Shown one piece after another: positions 21,082 to 32,518 of a DNA stretch of 64,000 bases. Origin of the DNA: Lactuca virosa (taxonomy: Eukaryota > Streptophyta > Magnoliopsida > Asterales > Asteraceae); assembly GCA_928212115.1 (NCBI GenBank), contig CAKMRJ010005634.1, forward strand, positions 174,221,194 through 174,285,193. The letters run 5' to 3'. Under the pieces are notes generated by a model. It saw only the letters and a list, made by a program, of their open reading frames with translations. It did not search any database and was not told the DNA's origin. A program made the translations under genes and the position numbers. Each line of letters opens with the position of its first letter. Positions within the stretch are counted from its first letter, which is position 1.

Positions 21082-24000
21082 GTACTTTTCTTGTGAGTTC
21101 TGTACCTGCGTTGGTGTTATTCGACTCGGGTGCGAGTCGATCTTTCATGTCATTAGCATTTAGTTAGCACATCAGTGTTCAGCGAGAGGCGTTGAGTCGA
21201 CCTCTACGAGTTTCTATAGCCGACGAGCGAGCGGTGTATGCTACTGAGGTGCTCCGAGGTTGCGTACTCGAGATCTTCGGCGTTGAGTTTCCGATTGATT
21301 TGGTCCCGATTGCGATGGGAGATGTCTGTGTCATCGTGGGCATGAACTGTTTGAGCAGGTTTGAAGCGGTTATCGACTGCGAGCGACAGTTGGTGACCAT
21401 ACGAGACCCTAGTGGGGGAGTTCTTACGGTGTACGGTGAGGGTACCCGTTCAGGGTCAGCATTCTGTTTGGCTGCTAGAGCGAGGCAGAGTCTACAGCAG
21501 GGCTGTAGTGGGCTTGTGGCCTACGTGATGGACACACGAGTAGCAGCCGAGAGGCCTAGTTCTGTTGATGATGTGCCGATAGTGCGTGAGTTCCCGGACG
21601 TTTTCCTCGAGGAGTTGCCGGGTGTGCCTCCTGAGAGGCAGGTGGAGTTTCGCATCGATTTGGTTCCGGGAGCAGCGCCTATCGCCAAGGCGCCCTATCG
21701 CCTTGCGCCACCAGAGATGCATGAGTTATCCTCACAGCTTCAGGAGTTGTTGGGGAAGGGATTTATCAGACCGAGTAGCTCGCTATGGGGAGCGCCGATC
21801 CTTTTTGTCAAGAAAAAGGATGGTTCACACCGGATGTGCATTGATTACCGGGAGTTGAACAAGTTAACGGTCAAGAACCGTTACCCACTGCCGATGATTG
21901 ATGATCTGTTTGATCAGTTGCAGGGAGCATCTTGGTTCTCCAAGATTGATCTGAGGTCTGGATATCATCAGATGAGAGTGCGTGATGAGGATATCCAGAA
22001 GACGGCGTTCAGGACTCGTTACGGGCATTACGAGTTCGTGGTGATGCCTTTCGGGCTCACCAATGCGCCGGCAGCGTTCATGGATCTCATGAACAGGGTG
22101 TGTAGGCCAATGTTGGATCCATCGGTGATCGTGTTCATCGATGACATATTGGTGTATTCGAGTTCCAGAGAGCAGCATGAGGAGAATTTGAGGGAGATCC
22201 TCGGAGTTCTGAGATTGGAGAGGCTTTACACCAAAATCTCCAAGTGTGATTTCTGGTTACGAGAGGTCCAGTTCCTGGGACATCTCGTTAATCAGGATGG
22301 GATATTGGTCGATCCGGCCAAGATTGAGGCGGTGATGAGTTGGGAGGTGCCGAGATCCCCCACCGATATCAGGAGTTTTCTGGGGTTGGCCGACTATTAT
22401 AGGAGATTTATTAAAGATTTCTCCAAGATCGCCGTGCCTCTCACCAGGTTGACTCGGAAGGGCGTTACTTTTTCGTGGGGTCCTGAGCAGCAGGCCTCGT
22501 TCGAGACTCGTCGCCAGAGGTTGTGCGAAGCCCCGGTGTTATCCCTTCCAGAGGGAATGGAGGATTTTGTGGTGTACTGCGACACATCGATATCAGGGTT
22601 GGGTGCGGTGCTCATGCAGAAAGGGCATGTGATAGCGTATGCATCGAGGCAGCTGAAGCCTCATGAGACGAGGTATCCCACCCCACGATCTGGAGTTGGG
22701 GGCAGTGGTGTTCGCCCTCAAGATCTGGCGCCATTACCTGTACGGGGTTCGGTGTACCATATACACGGACCACAAGAGTTTGAAGTATCTGATGGATCAG
22801 CCCAACCTGAATATGCGCCAGAGGAGATGGTTGGATGTGGTAAAGGATTACGATTGTGAGATCCTGTACCACCCGGGCAAGGCTAATGTTGTAGCTGATG
22901 CGCTGAGTCGTAGGGCGGAGAGTGCCCCGATTCGAGGCACTTGTATGCGATTGACATTGATGACTCCGGTGTTGGACACCATTCGGGAGGCCGAGGCAGA
23001 GGCCGTGAGACCGGAGAACCGTAAGAGAGAGCAGGTGATAGGGCAGGTACCTGAGTTTGTTAACGATAGTCGTGGGATGATGACCTTTCAGGGTCGGATT
23101 TAGGTGTCGTATGCAGGCAGGACGCGCACCACTTTGATGGAGGAGGCGCACCGGTCGAGGTTCTCGATCCATCCCGGGGCCACTAAGATGTATTTGGACC
23201 TGAAGAGGAACTATTGGTGGCCCTGTATGAAGAAGGATGTAGCATGGTTTGTTGAGAGGTGCTTGACCTGTCGCAGAGTTAAGGCCGAGCACCAGCGTCC
23301 GCATGGCAAGTTGCAGCCACTTGAGGTTCCCCAATGGAAGTGGGAACAGATTTCTATGGATTTTATCACCAAATTGCCGAGGACCGCACGGGGTGTCGAT
23401 GCAATTTGGGTGATCGTCGACCGGCTGACGAAGAGCGCGCATTCCTTGCTATCAGTGAGAGCTCTTCATCCGAGAGGCTGGCAGAGTTGTATGTGAGGGA
23501 GGTGGTATCGCGACATGGGGTGCCGATCTCGATTGTGTCGGATCGAGATGTACGTTTCACTTCCAGGTTCTGGAAGAAGTTCCACGAGGAGTTGGGTACG
23601 AGGTTACATTTCAGTACCGCCTACCACCCCCAGACGGACGGACAGAGTGAGCGGACGATTCAGACGCTCGAGGACATGCTTCGAGCATGTGTGTTGGACT
23701 CCGGAGGGAGCTGGGACACATACCTACCGTTGGCTGAGTTTTCCTATAACAACAGCCACCATTCGAGCATTGGTATGCCTCCCTTCGAGTTGTTGTATGG
23801 GAGGAGGTGTCGGACTCCCATTTGCTGGGGAGAGGTAGGGCAGTGTGTGATGGGTAGCACTGAGATAGTGCTTCAGACAACAGAGCAGATACAACAGGTT
23901 AGACAGAGGTTATTGACAGCTCAGAGTCGCCAGAAGAGTTATGCGGATAGGCGACGATCCGAGCTTGAGTTCCAGGTGGGAGATTTCGTACTCCTGAAGG

Positions 24001-24419
24001 TATCTCCTTGGAAAGGAGTGATCCGATTCAGGAAGAGGGGCAAGTTGGGGCCCCGGTACATCGGTCCGTTCAGGGAGACTGCAAGGGTAGGCAGAGTAGC
24101 ATATCGATTGGAGCTACCTGTGGAGTTGAGCCAGATTCATGATACCTTCCACGTATCTCAGTTGAGGAAGTGCATAGCCGACGAGTCGGTGGTGGTACCA
24201 CTGGAGGATATTCAGGTGGATGCGAGCCTGAATTATGCTGAGAGGCCAATCGCGATCCGGGATCGGAAAATCAAGGTTCTGAGGAACAAGGAGGTGTCCC
24301 TGGTGCAGGTCCAGTGGCAACATCGGAGGGGGTCCGAGCTGACTTGGGAGCCGGAGTTAGAGATGCGTGAGCAGCATCCAGAGTTGTTTGTGGAGCAAGA
24401 CTTCGAGGACGAAGTCTGA
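21082..24419 (+). pseudogene. pol: Chromovirus Pol: protease, RT, RNase H, integrase, chromodomain
   Basis: Domain order is that of Ty3/Gypsy. Protease FDSGASRSF is near 21120, with a stop at 21165-21167. RT shows FVKKKDGSHRMCIDYRELNK, the catalytic FIDD box at about 22133-22144, and FLGHLV. RNase H has YCDTSISGLGAVLMQ, TDHKSLKYL and ADALSRR. A frameshift near 22680 and a TGG-to-TAG stop at 23101 separate it from integrase. Integrase has an HHCC zinc site (AHRSRFSIH...CLTCRRVK), then the catalytic residues in SMDFITKLP, SDRDVRF and QSERTIQTLEDML, with a frameshift near 23440. The C-terminus carries a chromodomain-like module (VQVQWQHRRGSELTWEPE), the mark of chromoviruses such as Tekay/Del. 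Confidence 0.9.
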
Positions 24420-24424
24420 TTCTA

Positions 24425-24436
24425 GCAGGGGAGAAT
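24425..24436 (+). promoter_or_regulatory. Chromovirus polypurine tract
   Basis: GCAGGGGAGAAT lies immediately before the 3' LTR start TGTAACATCC. It would prime plus-strand DNA synthesis. Confidence 0.75.
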
Positions 24437-26150
24437 TGTAACATCCGGAATTCCAGGTATTATATTTTATCATTTATTTTTGAGAAAAGAAAGGGACTTG
24501 ACGAGTCGAGTCGTAGACTCGTCGAGTAGGACCGCGAATGCTGACTGGATTTAATGAATGGACTCGGCGAGTCGATGCGTGGACTCGGCGAGTCCGCGCT
24601 GTAAAATGAAACCCTAAATCTCAGGGCCCGAGCCCTATTTAAAGGCCTTTATGGCCTCCATTTGCGACTACCTGTCCAGAGAGAGTACCCCTTGAGAGCT
24701 TGAGCGAGTTGAGAGGGAGATAAAGCCATATTGATCGATTTTGGTGTAACTTAGCAAAGGAGAAGTTGTTTCCAGCAAGAGGAGGTCAAGGGAGCTATGG
24801 ATCCAGAGTTTTCAAGTTCAGATCTACGCTGTTGAGGTATCTAATCGAACTCTTTTTCTGTTTTGGGTTAAGATCTATGATCTAGGGCTTCCTTTGCACC
24901 ATTTTGAGTTAGATTGTGAAGCATAGGGGGTCCCTTTGAGTATAGATGATAGATCTGGACCTTGAGAGGTCCAAAAGGTCCCAAGCTTCCAGCTTTGTGA
25001 GGTTTCATGTGAGCCTTGAGAGTAAAATCACATTTAAAAGGTTATTCCTCCATTTTTGGTCTTATAAGCATTGCATGAACGTAAAGTTTGAACCTTTGCG
25101 TGACTTTCGAGTGTTAGAAGGATGGATCTACTGTTTGGTGAAGCAGATCTGACCTCAAGAGATCTTTTGAGAGTTTTCATGGGAGGAACTCGCCGAGCCC
25201 ATAAGGGACTCGACGAGTCGATTCGGGTTGCCCCGCGACTCGCGACCTATGGCGACCCGTGGAGTATAGGATTGACTCAGCGAGTCAAGTGAGGACAGGG
25301 GCGAGGAGGACAGGCATGTACTCGCCGAGTCACTCTAGTGCACTCGGCGAGTCCGGTCAATGTTGACCGTTGACTTTTGTTGACTTTTAGGGTTAGTCAG
25401 TGTTGGGACTTATGAGCCATTAGAGGGGCAAAATGGTCTTTTACCCTTCTTAGAGAACTTATAGAGAGGGGGTGGCCTAGCCTTTAGAAGTTGTATTAAT
25501 TAGAGTAATTATTTATGTGATTAGGCGAAGGCTGGTGCAGTATTTCAGAGTTCGAGGTTTACCGAGTTACCCGAGGTGAGTCTTCTCACTATACATTACC
25601 TAGAGTGATATATATGTGTAGACTAGAGGGTCTTGTATGCTATGTGTATATATGAGATTATGTGCATTGTGTTATATGTATGCTATGTGTTGAACAGACC
25701 ATGCCGGAGGGCCCAACAATATAGACCGGGTCGGAGGACCCAAAGATATAGACCGGACCGAAGGGTCCAACAACACAGACTGGACCGAAGGGTCCGACGA
25801 GCTATGACCGGACCAGAGGGTCCAACGAGCTACGGGACTGGAGGGTCCCGCTGAGACACATCGACCGGAGGGTCGTATTATAGCCTCAAGTGGCGTATGT
25901 GTTGTATGTGGTATTTTAGGGAACTCACTAAGCATTTATGCTTACAGCTGTTGTGTTATGTGTTTCAGGTACTAGCGAGGATCGCGGGAAGGCGCCGGCA
26001 TGATTCGTACACACTGAGAGGATTTATGTATTCGAGGATCTTGGGATTTGTTTATTGTGAAACATGTGATACTTTGGGTTACTATGATATTTTATGAGTG
26101 AAAGTATGTTTTTAAAATGAAAAATTGTTTTGAAAATTTACGTTGTTACA
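24437..26150 (+). repeat. 3' LTR of the nested chromovirus
   Basis: 1,714 bp, from TGTAACATCCGGAATTCC to GTTGTTACA. Palindromes of type ACTCGNCGAGT cluster at 24498-24598, just upstream of the TATA-like CCTATTTAAAGG (about 24633), and again at 25185-25360. 25700-25870 holds short degenerate tandem repeats. Confidence 0.85.
25700..25870 (+). repeat. Degenerate ~21-bp tandem repeats in the LTR
   Basis: Seven or so units built on GACCGGACCGAAGGGTCCAAC. Each contains GGACC and GGGTCC half-sites that are near complements. Confidence 0.75.
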
Positions 26151-26790
26151 CGGCCAGATATAATGTTCTCTGTTTGTTATTGTGCTAGGTTTCAAGCAAG
26201 TCCTCGTGAACCACATCTGTTGGCAGTAAAGAACATCTTTCGGTATCTAAAACGAACTACTTCTCTCGGGTTGTGGTACCCAGTCAACTCAGGATTCTTT
26301 GTCCAAGCATTCTCAGATGCTGATCTTGGGGGATGTGGTCTAGATCGGAAAAGTACCACTGGAGGATGTCAATTTTTGGACGGCAAACTCGTAAGCTGGC
26401 AATCTAAGAAACAAACATGTGTTTCTCTCTCCACTGCCGAAGCAAAATACATTGCCGCAGCATCATGCACATCTCAGGTCATCAGGATACAAAGTCAACT
26501 TCGTGACTTTGGCCTGAATATGAAGAAAATCCCACTATATTGCGATTCCGAAAGTGCAATTAGGATTTGTCACAACCCAGTGCAACACTCAAAGACGAAA
26601 CACATAACACTGAGGTATCATTTTATCAAATATCATGTGGAATACGGTAATGTTGAAATTCATTTTGTAAGAACCACTATCAACTAGCTGACATCTTCAC
26701 TAAGGCCTTGCCTGAAGCAAGTTTTAATAAAATATTGCATGTCCTAGGAATGATGGAAGCTGAATCCGTACCGAAATCTCTTGTGTTTCA
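26151..26790 (+). pseudogene. Copia RT end and RNase H
   Basis: Resumes exactly after the chromovirus LTR with RPDIMFSVCYCARFQ. RNase H motifs are visible: SDADLGGCGLDRKSTTGGCQF, the WQSKKQTCVSLSTAEAKYIA segment with its Glu, and LYCDSESAI with a catalytic Asp. A frameshift near 26685 precedes the usual pol C-terminus (ADIFTKALPE) in another phase. Pol ends near 26790. Downstream comes the long spacer before the extra frame. Confidence 0.85.
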
Positions 26791-28595
26791 ATAAAAGTTA
26801 GAAGCAAAATAGAGTGAACGCTCGGTCCATTTCGGTTTCGGTTCTTCTGGGAACCGAAATGCACCGAACGCTCGGTCCATTTCGAGTTCGGTTTCACCGG
26901 TCTCGCTTCGCCTCTAATTTCTGTCGTATGGTTTCGGTTGTATAGTATGTATACTATTTTCTTAGAACTTTCTTCACGTATTTCTTTACGTATTTCTTTT
27001 ATATTCTTCTAAAATCCAAAAATATTTTTATTTCTGTTTTTAATTCTTTTTCAGAAAATCTCATAAAATCCAAAAATATTTTAATTTCTGTTTTTAATTC
27101 TTTTTCAGAAAATCTCATAAAATCCAAAATTATTTTTATTTCTGTTTTTAATTCTTTTTCAGAAAATCTCATAAAATCCAAAAATATTTTTATTTCTGTT
27201 TTTAATTCTTTTTCAGAAAATCTCATAAAATCCAAAATTATTTTTATTTCTGTTTTTAATTCTTTTTTCAGAAAATTTCCTAAAATACAAAAATATTTTT
27301 TTTAATCACTTCAAAAATTTGCTCTGTTTACTTTCTGTACACTACTTTCTCTCACTGATGGAGCTGGGGCAGGTATCAATCTTAATCTATGTACTAGCTA
27401 AGTGTCCCTAGAAGCATGCTGATGTATGTTGACCAAAGCCTCGATCGATTTTGAGTAAAGCCTTAATGACATGATATATACAAATCTTGTCTCCCCAATC
27501 AGGCTGTCAAATTTACTCTAATCATGAGCTGCCTTACTCTTCTCACATTGAGTTAAGAGTTTTTCTGCTTTGTCAATCCTTTATGGCAGAGGCACATTCG
27601 GTTCTCTTAACCACCTTATTTTTCTCCATCACGGTTCGTTTCATATCTGGTAACCCTTGAGACTCTCAGCAATAACCACTGAGGTTTATGGTTACACAAT
27701 TTCTGTGTTGATGATCTTATTTTCGTCCACCACGAATTAAGTGAAACCCAAAATCCAACTCCCATAATGAATTAACGGTGAACACTTCAACGTTCTAGCT
27801 ATTATATGTCACCTTATGAAATCTCAATTTTCTTTTTGCGCGATCCTTATGAAATTGTTTTTCACCAAGACTTTTTCTTCCCAAACGGATCCAGTTTTTT
27901 TTTTTTCTGAGATTTCCTGTTCACAATTATCACCAAGTCACTGAATATGTTTCCTACCTACTTGTTTAACAGGCCACATTGGTCTCACAAGTACTTCGTT
28001 CTGTTTCGGTCTTACATCAAGTATCGAAATCAAGAATTGAAGCGAAAGCCACCCTTAAAAGCCTTAATTAAAAAGATGCCTTTCAATGCTTCTTAACAAG
28101 TACTTGATCGTAATTCAACGGGAATCCAAACAAGCACTTTGAAGTCTCTCTTGAGTTTGAAGGAAGAGATTCGTGCCCGGGATCCACTGCTTTATGTCAT
28201 AATAGACATCACAAATTCCCACAAAAAGTTTGCTTTATTTCTTTATCTTTTACACTCTTATGCACACACATTCTATATTCACAAAGAGGTCTTGTTCAGT
28301 TCTTAGCGAATTAATGCAGATGATTTCCAAAATTAAAAGAGATGGGTTGGTGTAACGTCTTTGGGTTATTATGGTACTAGCTATTTTATTGGAGATTCAC
28401 CCGCTGACTCAGCAGGAAGTTTAAACGTGTGATTTGATTTATGGATAAGGTTGGAAGGCGCCAGAATTTGAATCAGTCATCATCCTGCGTCATCACTACT
28501 TTATCGGGGTTGCAAGCTGTCAAATCACGCCTTTTCAGGAGTCGTTTCCAAGATTCAAGCAATCATAACTTCTGATTTTTCTCTCTCCAAGATCG
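26791..28595 (+). other. Spacer between Copia pol and the downstream frame
   Basis: 1.8 kb without a credible gene. 26815-26900 has a duplicated segment containing CGAACGCTCGGTCCATTTCG. 27011-27281 is a minisatellite. The rest shows no motif I recognise. Confidence 0.6.
27011..27281. repeat. 54-bp minisatellite, five units
   Basis: AAAATCC recurs at 27011, 27065, 27119, 27173 and 27227, a strict 54-bp period, then a last degenerate unit after 55. The period is a multiple of three, so the minus strand stays open and repeats an 18-residue pattern. That is a by-product of the period rather than evidence of coding. Confidence 0.9.
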
Positions 28596-28603
28596 TATAT
28601 AAG
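28596..28603 (+). promoter_or_regulatory. TATA-like box ahead of the downstream Copia frame
   Basis: TATATAAG lies 105 bp before the first ATG of the downstream frame (28708), in a CT-rich setting. It could drive a separate transcript of that frame. There is no direct evidence of use. Confidence 0.4.
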
Positions 28604-28707
28604 GGCTGATTTCAGTGTGATTGTTTCTTACCACACTTCAATCTTCTAGAGCAAAGGCAGGCGATCAATTTCTTACTGTTCATCTTCTTCCTCGACAAGC
28701 TTCATCA

Positions 28708-31700
28708 ATGGCAGAGTCATCCTCAGTTCAAGAAACAACTGCACGCTCCACTCTTCTTGCCATCAAGCCCAATCAGAACTTGATAATTGATCTCTCCCCT
28801 TTTCTTTACGATACCTACATGTATCAAGTGGTGGAATGCCTTAAATATTCCCCACTCGTTAAAGCCCTTACCACCGTCGAAGTCGTGCCGATGTCTTGTC
28901 TCTCACAAATCTACTCCTCTGCAACGTATGACAAAGGAGCAGACAAAATCTTCTTCGACATTCTTAATTAGAAGGCCTCAATCTCCAGGAATCGTTTCTG
29001 TACTCTTTTAGGGTTTGCGTATGAAGATTCCATGGTTAATCCCGAATCCATTGCCACAGGTCAGCTCTTCTCTATGTTCTACAACATGGGGTATACTGAA
29101 ACCCTAACCACTGTCACTAAGTTCAAAAAGTCCTGCCTTCCTCCTCAATGGAATGGCCTCTTCACTCTACTGTTCAAAGGGCTTTCTGAACGGAGTGATG
29201 GCTCTAATGGTGCAAGAAAGTCCTTCATGACGGTCTTAATCTGGATTATGGAATGGTTTTATGGCTTCAACTCATTCAGAGTTTATCATCTTCATCTCGC
29301 CACACCGAAATCTCTTGTGCTCGCTTCTGGACTGTTATTACTCAGTGCGTAATGGATCGTTTCCATGTTCCTATCATGGCGGACTCAATGCTTTCTTCCA
29401 TTGCTACGTTTCACACTACCAATATCATCGTTACTCATCCTTCAAAGTTTAATTTTGTGGGGTCCATTCCTGAGTCGATGTTCGCTTTTGTGCCTCCTTC
29501 AAGCAAGCTTATTCAGGAATACAAGAAGCTTCCCTCTTCTGGTCCAAGGGAACTCACTGCTGACATGGTAAAATCGATTGATGATGCAGACAAACCTGCA
29601 AAGAGAGGCAAGAAGGCAGAAGTGAAAAAGGGGGATAAGGGGGGTCAAGTCTCCAAAGTTCAAACCCCTAGGAAGCAAAATTCTGAGAAGGCAGCACCCT
29701 CTCAACCAAAACCGAAGAAAGGCAAGAAACCTGCTCACCGGCTGATTCTTCAATCCTCAAGTGATTCTGACTCGGAATACGTGCCTCCTAATCATCCCAC
29801 ACCTCCTCCCAGTGAATCTGAAAGCGAAAGCTCAGAGGATGAAGGTTCGGTTCGTGGTGATACACCGCCTCGCTCACCTACGCCCGAGGCACCTGTTCGT
29901 TCCAAAGCACCTTCGCCCCCACCTGTTTCTGTTCCTGTCTCCATCCCTCCTATTTTTCCTATCATCACATCTCAACCATCCACTACCATTCCCATTTCTA
30001 CACCTATCTTCACTGAGGCTACTACTACCACCACTTCTGGAGTTCGAACCAACGTATCTGATATGGGGGCTCGTTCTTCAGCTCCCGAAACCCCTGTTAC
30101 TACTAAACCTCCATCACCTACTCCATCCACTGAAACCAATACCGTTCTTGGCGGTGAGGACTTGGAGTTCGACTCCACTTACTTTAGTCCCTATCGTGCC
30201 CAAAGTGACGATGATGATGATGCTCCTATCACCAAGCGTCATCTCAAGATGGTTACTGATAAGCTTGATCAGCTACTCTCTTCCTCCTCCATTGGTGCTT
30301 ACTCTGAAGCCGTTCTCAAGGCCTTGTTCTCTTCAGTTGTTCAAGAACATGATGCCTCTCTCACTGCTGCAGCAAAAGCCATTGACGCTTCTACTTCTCA
30401 ATGTCAGAACGCCTCGCTTGCCGTTGAGGCTTCCATAAAAGAATGCAAAGACGCGACCGCAAAAGTCGAAAAACTATTTTCTGAGGCTCAATTATTCCTC
30501 GACTCTTTGCAAGCTGCTGCTCAGAAGAACTCTCAGACTGTGAATGCTTCGGTTGATACTCTCAAGCGTTCTCTTGAAGTTGAATGGTTTAATCTTGAAG
30601 TTGCTCGCCGAGCCATTGAAGCTGCAAACGAAAATCTTTATAATAATGTCAATGACCGGTTGACCCAGTTGGAAGCCAAACTTGCTGTTGAAAATCGAAT
30701 TATGGATGAGCTTGACAAACGTACTTCTCAGCTAAAAATTCAAAACCTCCAGCTTCGCTCGGCAACAAAAGAGCTTGATGATTTAAAGTCTGAAAGAGAA
30801 GTTATTCGCAGCTCTGTAGGATACGTTCACTCTATTCTGTTACACCTTCTCGAAGCCCACGATTCTATTCTGACTATATCCATTAGACGTCATTTAGCCG
30901 AAAAACTCAGACCAGCGTTGGATATCTTGAGTCGGATAGAGGGTGTTTCGGTGACTTCTGTCAAGCCGAAACAAGGGGGAGAAAATGTTACTCAAGCTGG
31001 CAAGGATGACACTCAACCTCCTCCCGAACCCAAATCAATAGCTGCACCGAAGGATAATGTAGCTTCGGTCAGCAAAAGGGATAAGAAAAAGAAGAAGATT
31101 GGAGAAGATGACGATGATGATGAGGAGGATTTTGAAGATACCTTGGGCGAAAATCCATCTAACCCTTTTCAGAAAACAAAGCTCACAAATAAGGAGCTTG
31201 AGGAAAAGATTCAGAAGGAATCTGTTGAATTAGAGAAGAAGCTCAAAGAAAAGGAGCTCTTGGAGAAAAAGAAGTCTATTTTTCCAGAATGGACCATTGA
31301 ATTGCTCCAGAGAGAAGCTATAGATGAACCGAGTACTCATTGGCTCGAACCTGTTATCTCGTTCGGTCTTGAGAACTCGAAGGACGCTCAATTCGATATG
31401 CCAATCACACGAAAGGCATTTATCTTTCATTGCTTCAACTCAACTGCTGTAGTTCCCTCTCCAGACCCGAAGGTGGATCGGGATCTGCTGGAATTTTATC
31501 TGGAGTTTGCTCAGCCACAGTATTTAACCTGGAACTCACAGAAGATTACTACGGTTAAGGTACTGAAGCCTTATTCAGCTGGAAAATTTGTCAACGTCAA
31601 ATTTAAAGTGACCCGAGGCTCTGATAGCTCGGTTCATAATTTTTCCCTAGCTAATCTACCGAACCTTAATCCTCACGACTGGATACTCCTCAACAATATT

Positions 31701-32144
31701 CTGCTGTCCAACCCTCAGGAGTATCAGCCGATTATTGACCACATCAAGCGAATGCTTGTCTGCTACATCCATGAAGTAGCGAAGATGGATCAAGAAATCG
31801 CATCTGCCATTCACAAGCGACCAACGATCAAACCTATTGGAAGAACTGGCAATGTGAACGCAATGGTCAATGGTAAAATCGACCCAAAATTTCACACGGT
31901 GATGTTTGTTAGAGGTGAAAGTCAAAAATGTCTCTTTGCTCTCATTGATAAGCACCTGTTCTCAACAGCTAGCATGGAGCATATTTTGGAGATCATTCAC
32001 CGTTGTGATCAGAATTCTGCAGCTGACAAGAAATTGTTTACTGATATGCTACGATGGTACATTCAACTTCGGCAGACACTTCTTGCTATCATTCCTCGGC
32101 TGTTCAAGGTTGTGAAGAAAGTGAAGGTTACACAACCGAAATAA
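28708..32144 (+). pseudogene. Sirevirus downstream reading frame (envelope-like position), broken
   Basis: A frame of about 1,145 codons after pol, where SIRE/Maximus Copia elements carry an envelope-like gene. It starts MAESSSVQ at 28708. A CAG-to-TAG-like stop lies at 28969-28971 and a frameshift near 29220; from about 29253 it is open to 32144. The N-terminal third is globular and precedes a basic linker. Next come a long Pro/Ser/Thr-rich stretch (about 29770-30150), a coiled-coil region (about 30240-30830; e.g. QLEAKLAVENRIMDELD), a Lys/Asp/Glu-rich stretch with a DDDDDEEDFED run, and a C-terminal globular part. I see no clear signal peptide or transmembrane helix, so an envelope function is inherited from the position only. 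Confidence 0.7.
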
Positions 32145-32164
32145 TCTCTCACCTCATTTGACGC

Positions 32165-32176
32165 AAAGGGGGAGAT
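32165..32176 (+). promoter_or_regulatory. Copia polypurine tract
   Basis: AAAGGGGGAGAT directly precedes the 3' LTR start TGTTGGG. It is the sequence typical of Sireviruses. Confidence 0.9.
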
Positions 32177-32518
32177 TGTTGGGTTGAATAAGTGTTGCGT
32201 CATGGGCTCGGTCCTTCGCCCAGTTTTGCTATCCGGTTGGGCCTGTCCAACTGTGATTGTTTTTGTTTAGGGTTTAGTATTTAAGGTGCATGCATGCAAC
32301 CTTTATGATTAGCGCTTTTGATTATTATTCCATAGATTGTACTACAAACCCTAGCTCGCCTCTACAGTGGAAGTTCTTTGTCGAGCTCTGCTGAGGCGTG
32401 ACTACATTTGAATCATTAAGCATTATTTGATTCTATATCTTGCTTATTGTGTTTGTTTTGCTTATTTTGTTTAACCTATTGAAAGATCTAATCGATCTAA
32501 CAGTTTTTCAACTCTTCA
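32177..32518 (+). repeat. 3' LTR of the Copia element
   Basis: 342 bp, TGTTGGG to TCTTCA. It differs from the reconstructed extent of the 5' LTR at six positions by my count. Followed by the ATATG duplication. Confidence 0.9.

Larger units (their letters stand above)
19280..26150 (+). mobile_element. Tekay-like chromovirus nested in the Copia RT, 5' LTR deleted
   Basis: The right end is exact: the LTR ends in GTTGTTACA at 26150 and Copia RNase H resumes at once. The left end has no LTR and no primer site. The sequence begins in the leader near 19291-19332. GAAACAATTTTT occurs on both sides of the joint (19280-19291 and 19321-19332), and TGAGAGAATT is duplicated between them. One deletion probably removed the 5' LTR, the primer site and about 450 bp of Copia RT, and left filler DNA. 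Confidence 0.85.
10142..32518 (+). mobile_element. Sirevirus-type Copia retrotransposon, non-functional
   Basis: TGTTGGGTTGAATAAG starts both LTRs and ACTCTTCA ends them. ATATG is duplicated at 10137-10141 and 32519-32523. Order: 5' LTR, initiator-Met primer site, gag, coiled-coil region, protease, integrase, reverse transcriptase, RNase H, long spacer, extra downstream reading frame, polypurine tract, 3' LTR. The extra frame after pol and the AAAGGGGGAGATTGTTGG end fit the SIRE/Maximus lineage. After removing the nested solo LTR, both LTRs are 342 bp. I count six differences by eye (about 1.8%), which at an assumed 1.3e-8 substitutions per site per year would be roughly 0.7 million years. 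Confidence 0.9.

Noticed and set aside
25700..25870. Regularly spaced short repeats resembling a CRISPR array
   Set aside because: Units are degenerate and directly adjacent with no unique spacers; this is plant LTR sequence.
26999..27235. Minus-strand frame with an 18-residue repeat
   Set aside because: It is the translation of the 54-bp minisatellite, whose period is a multiple of three.
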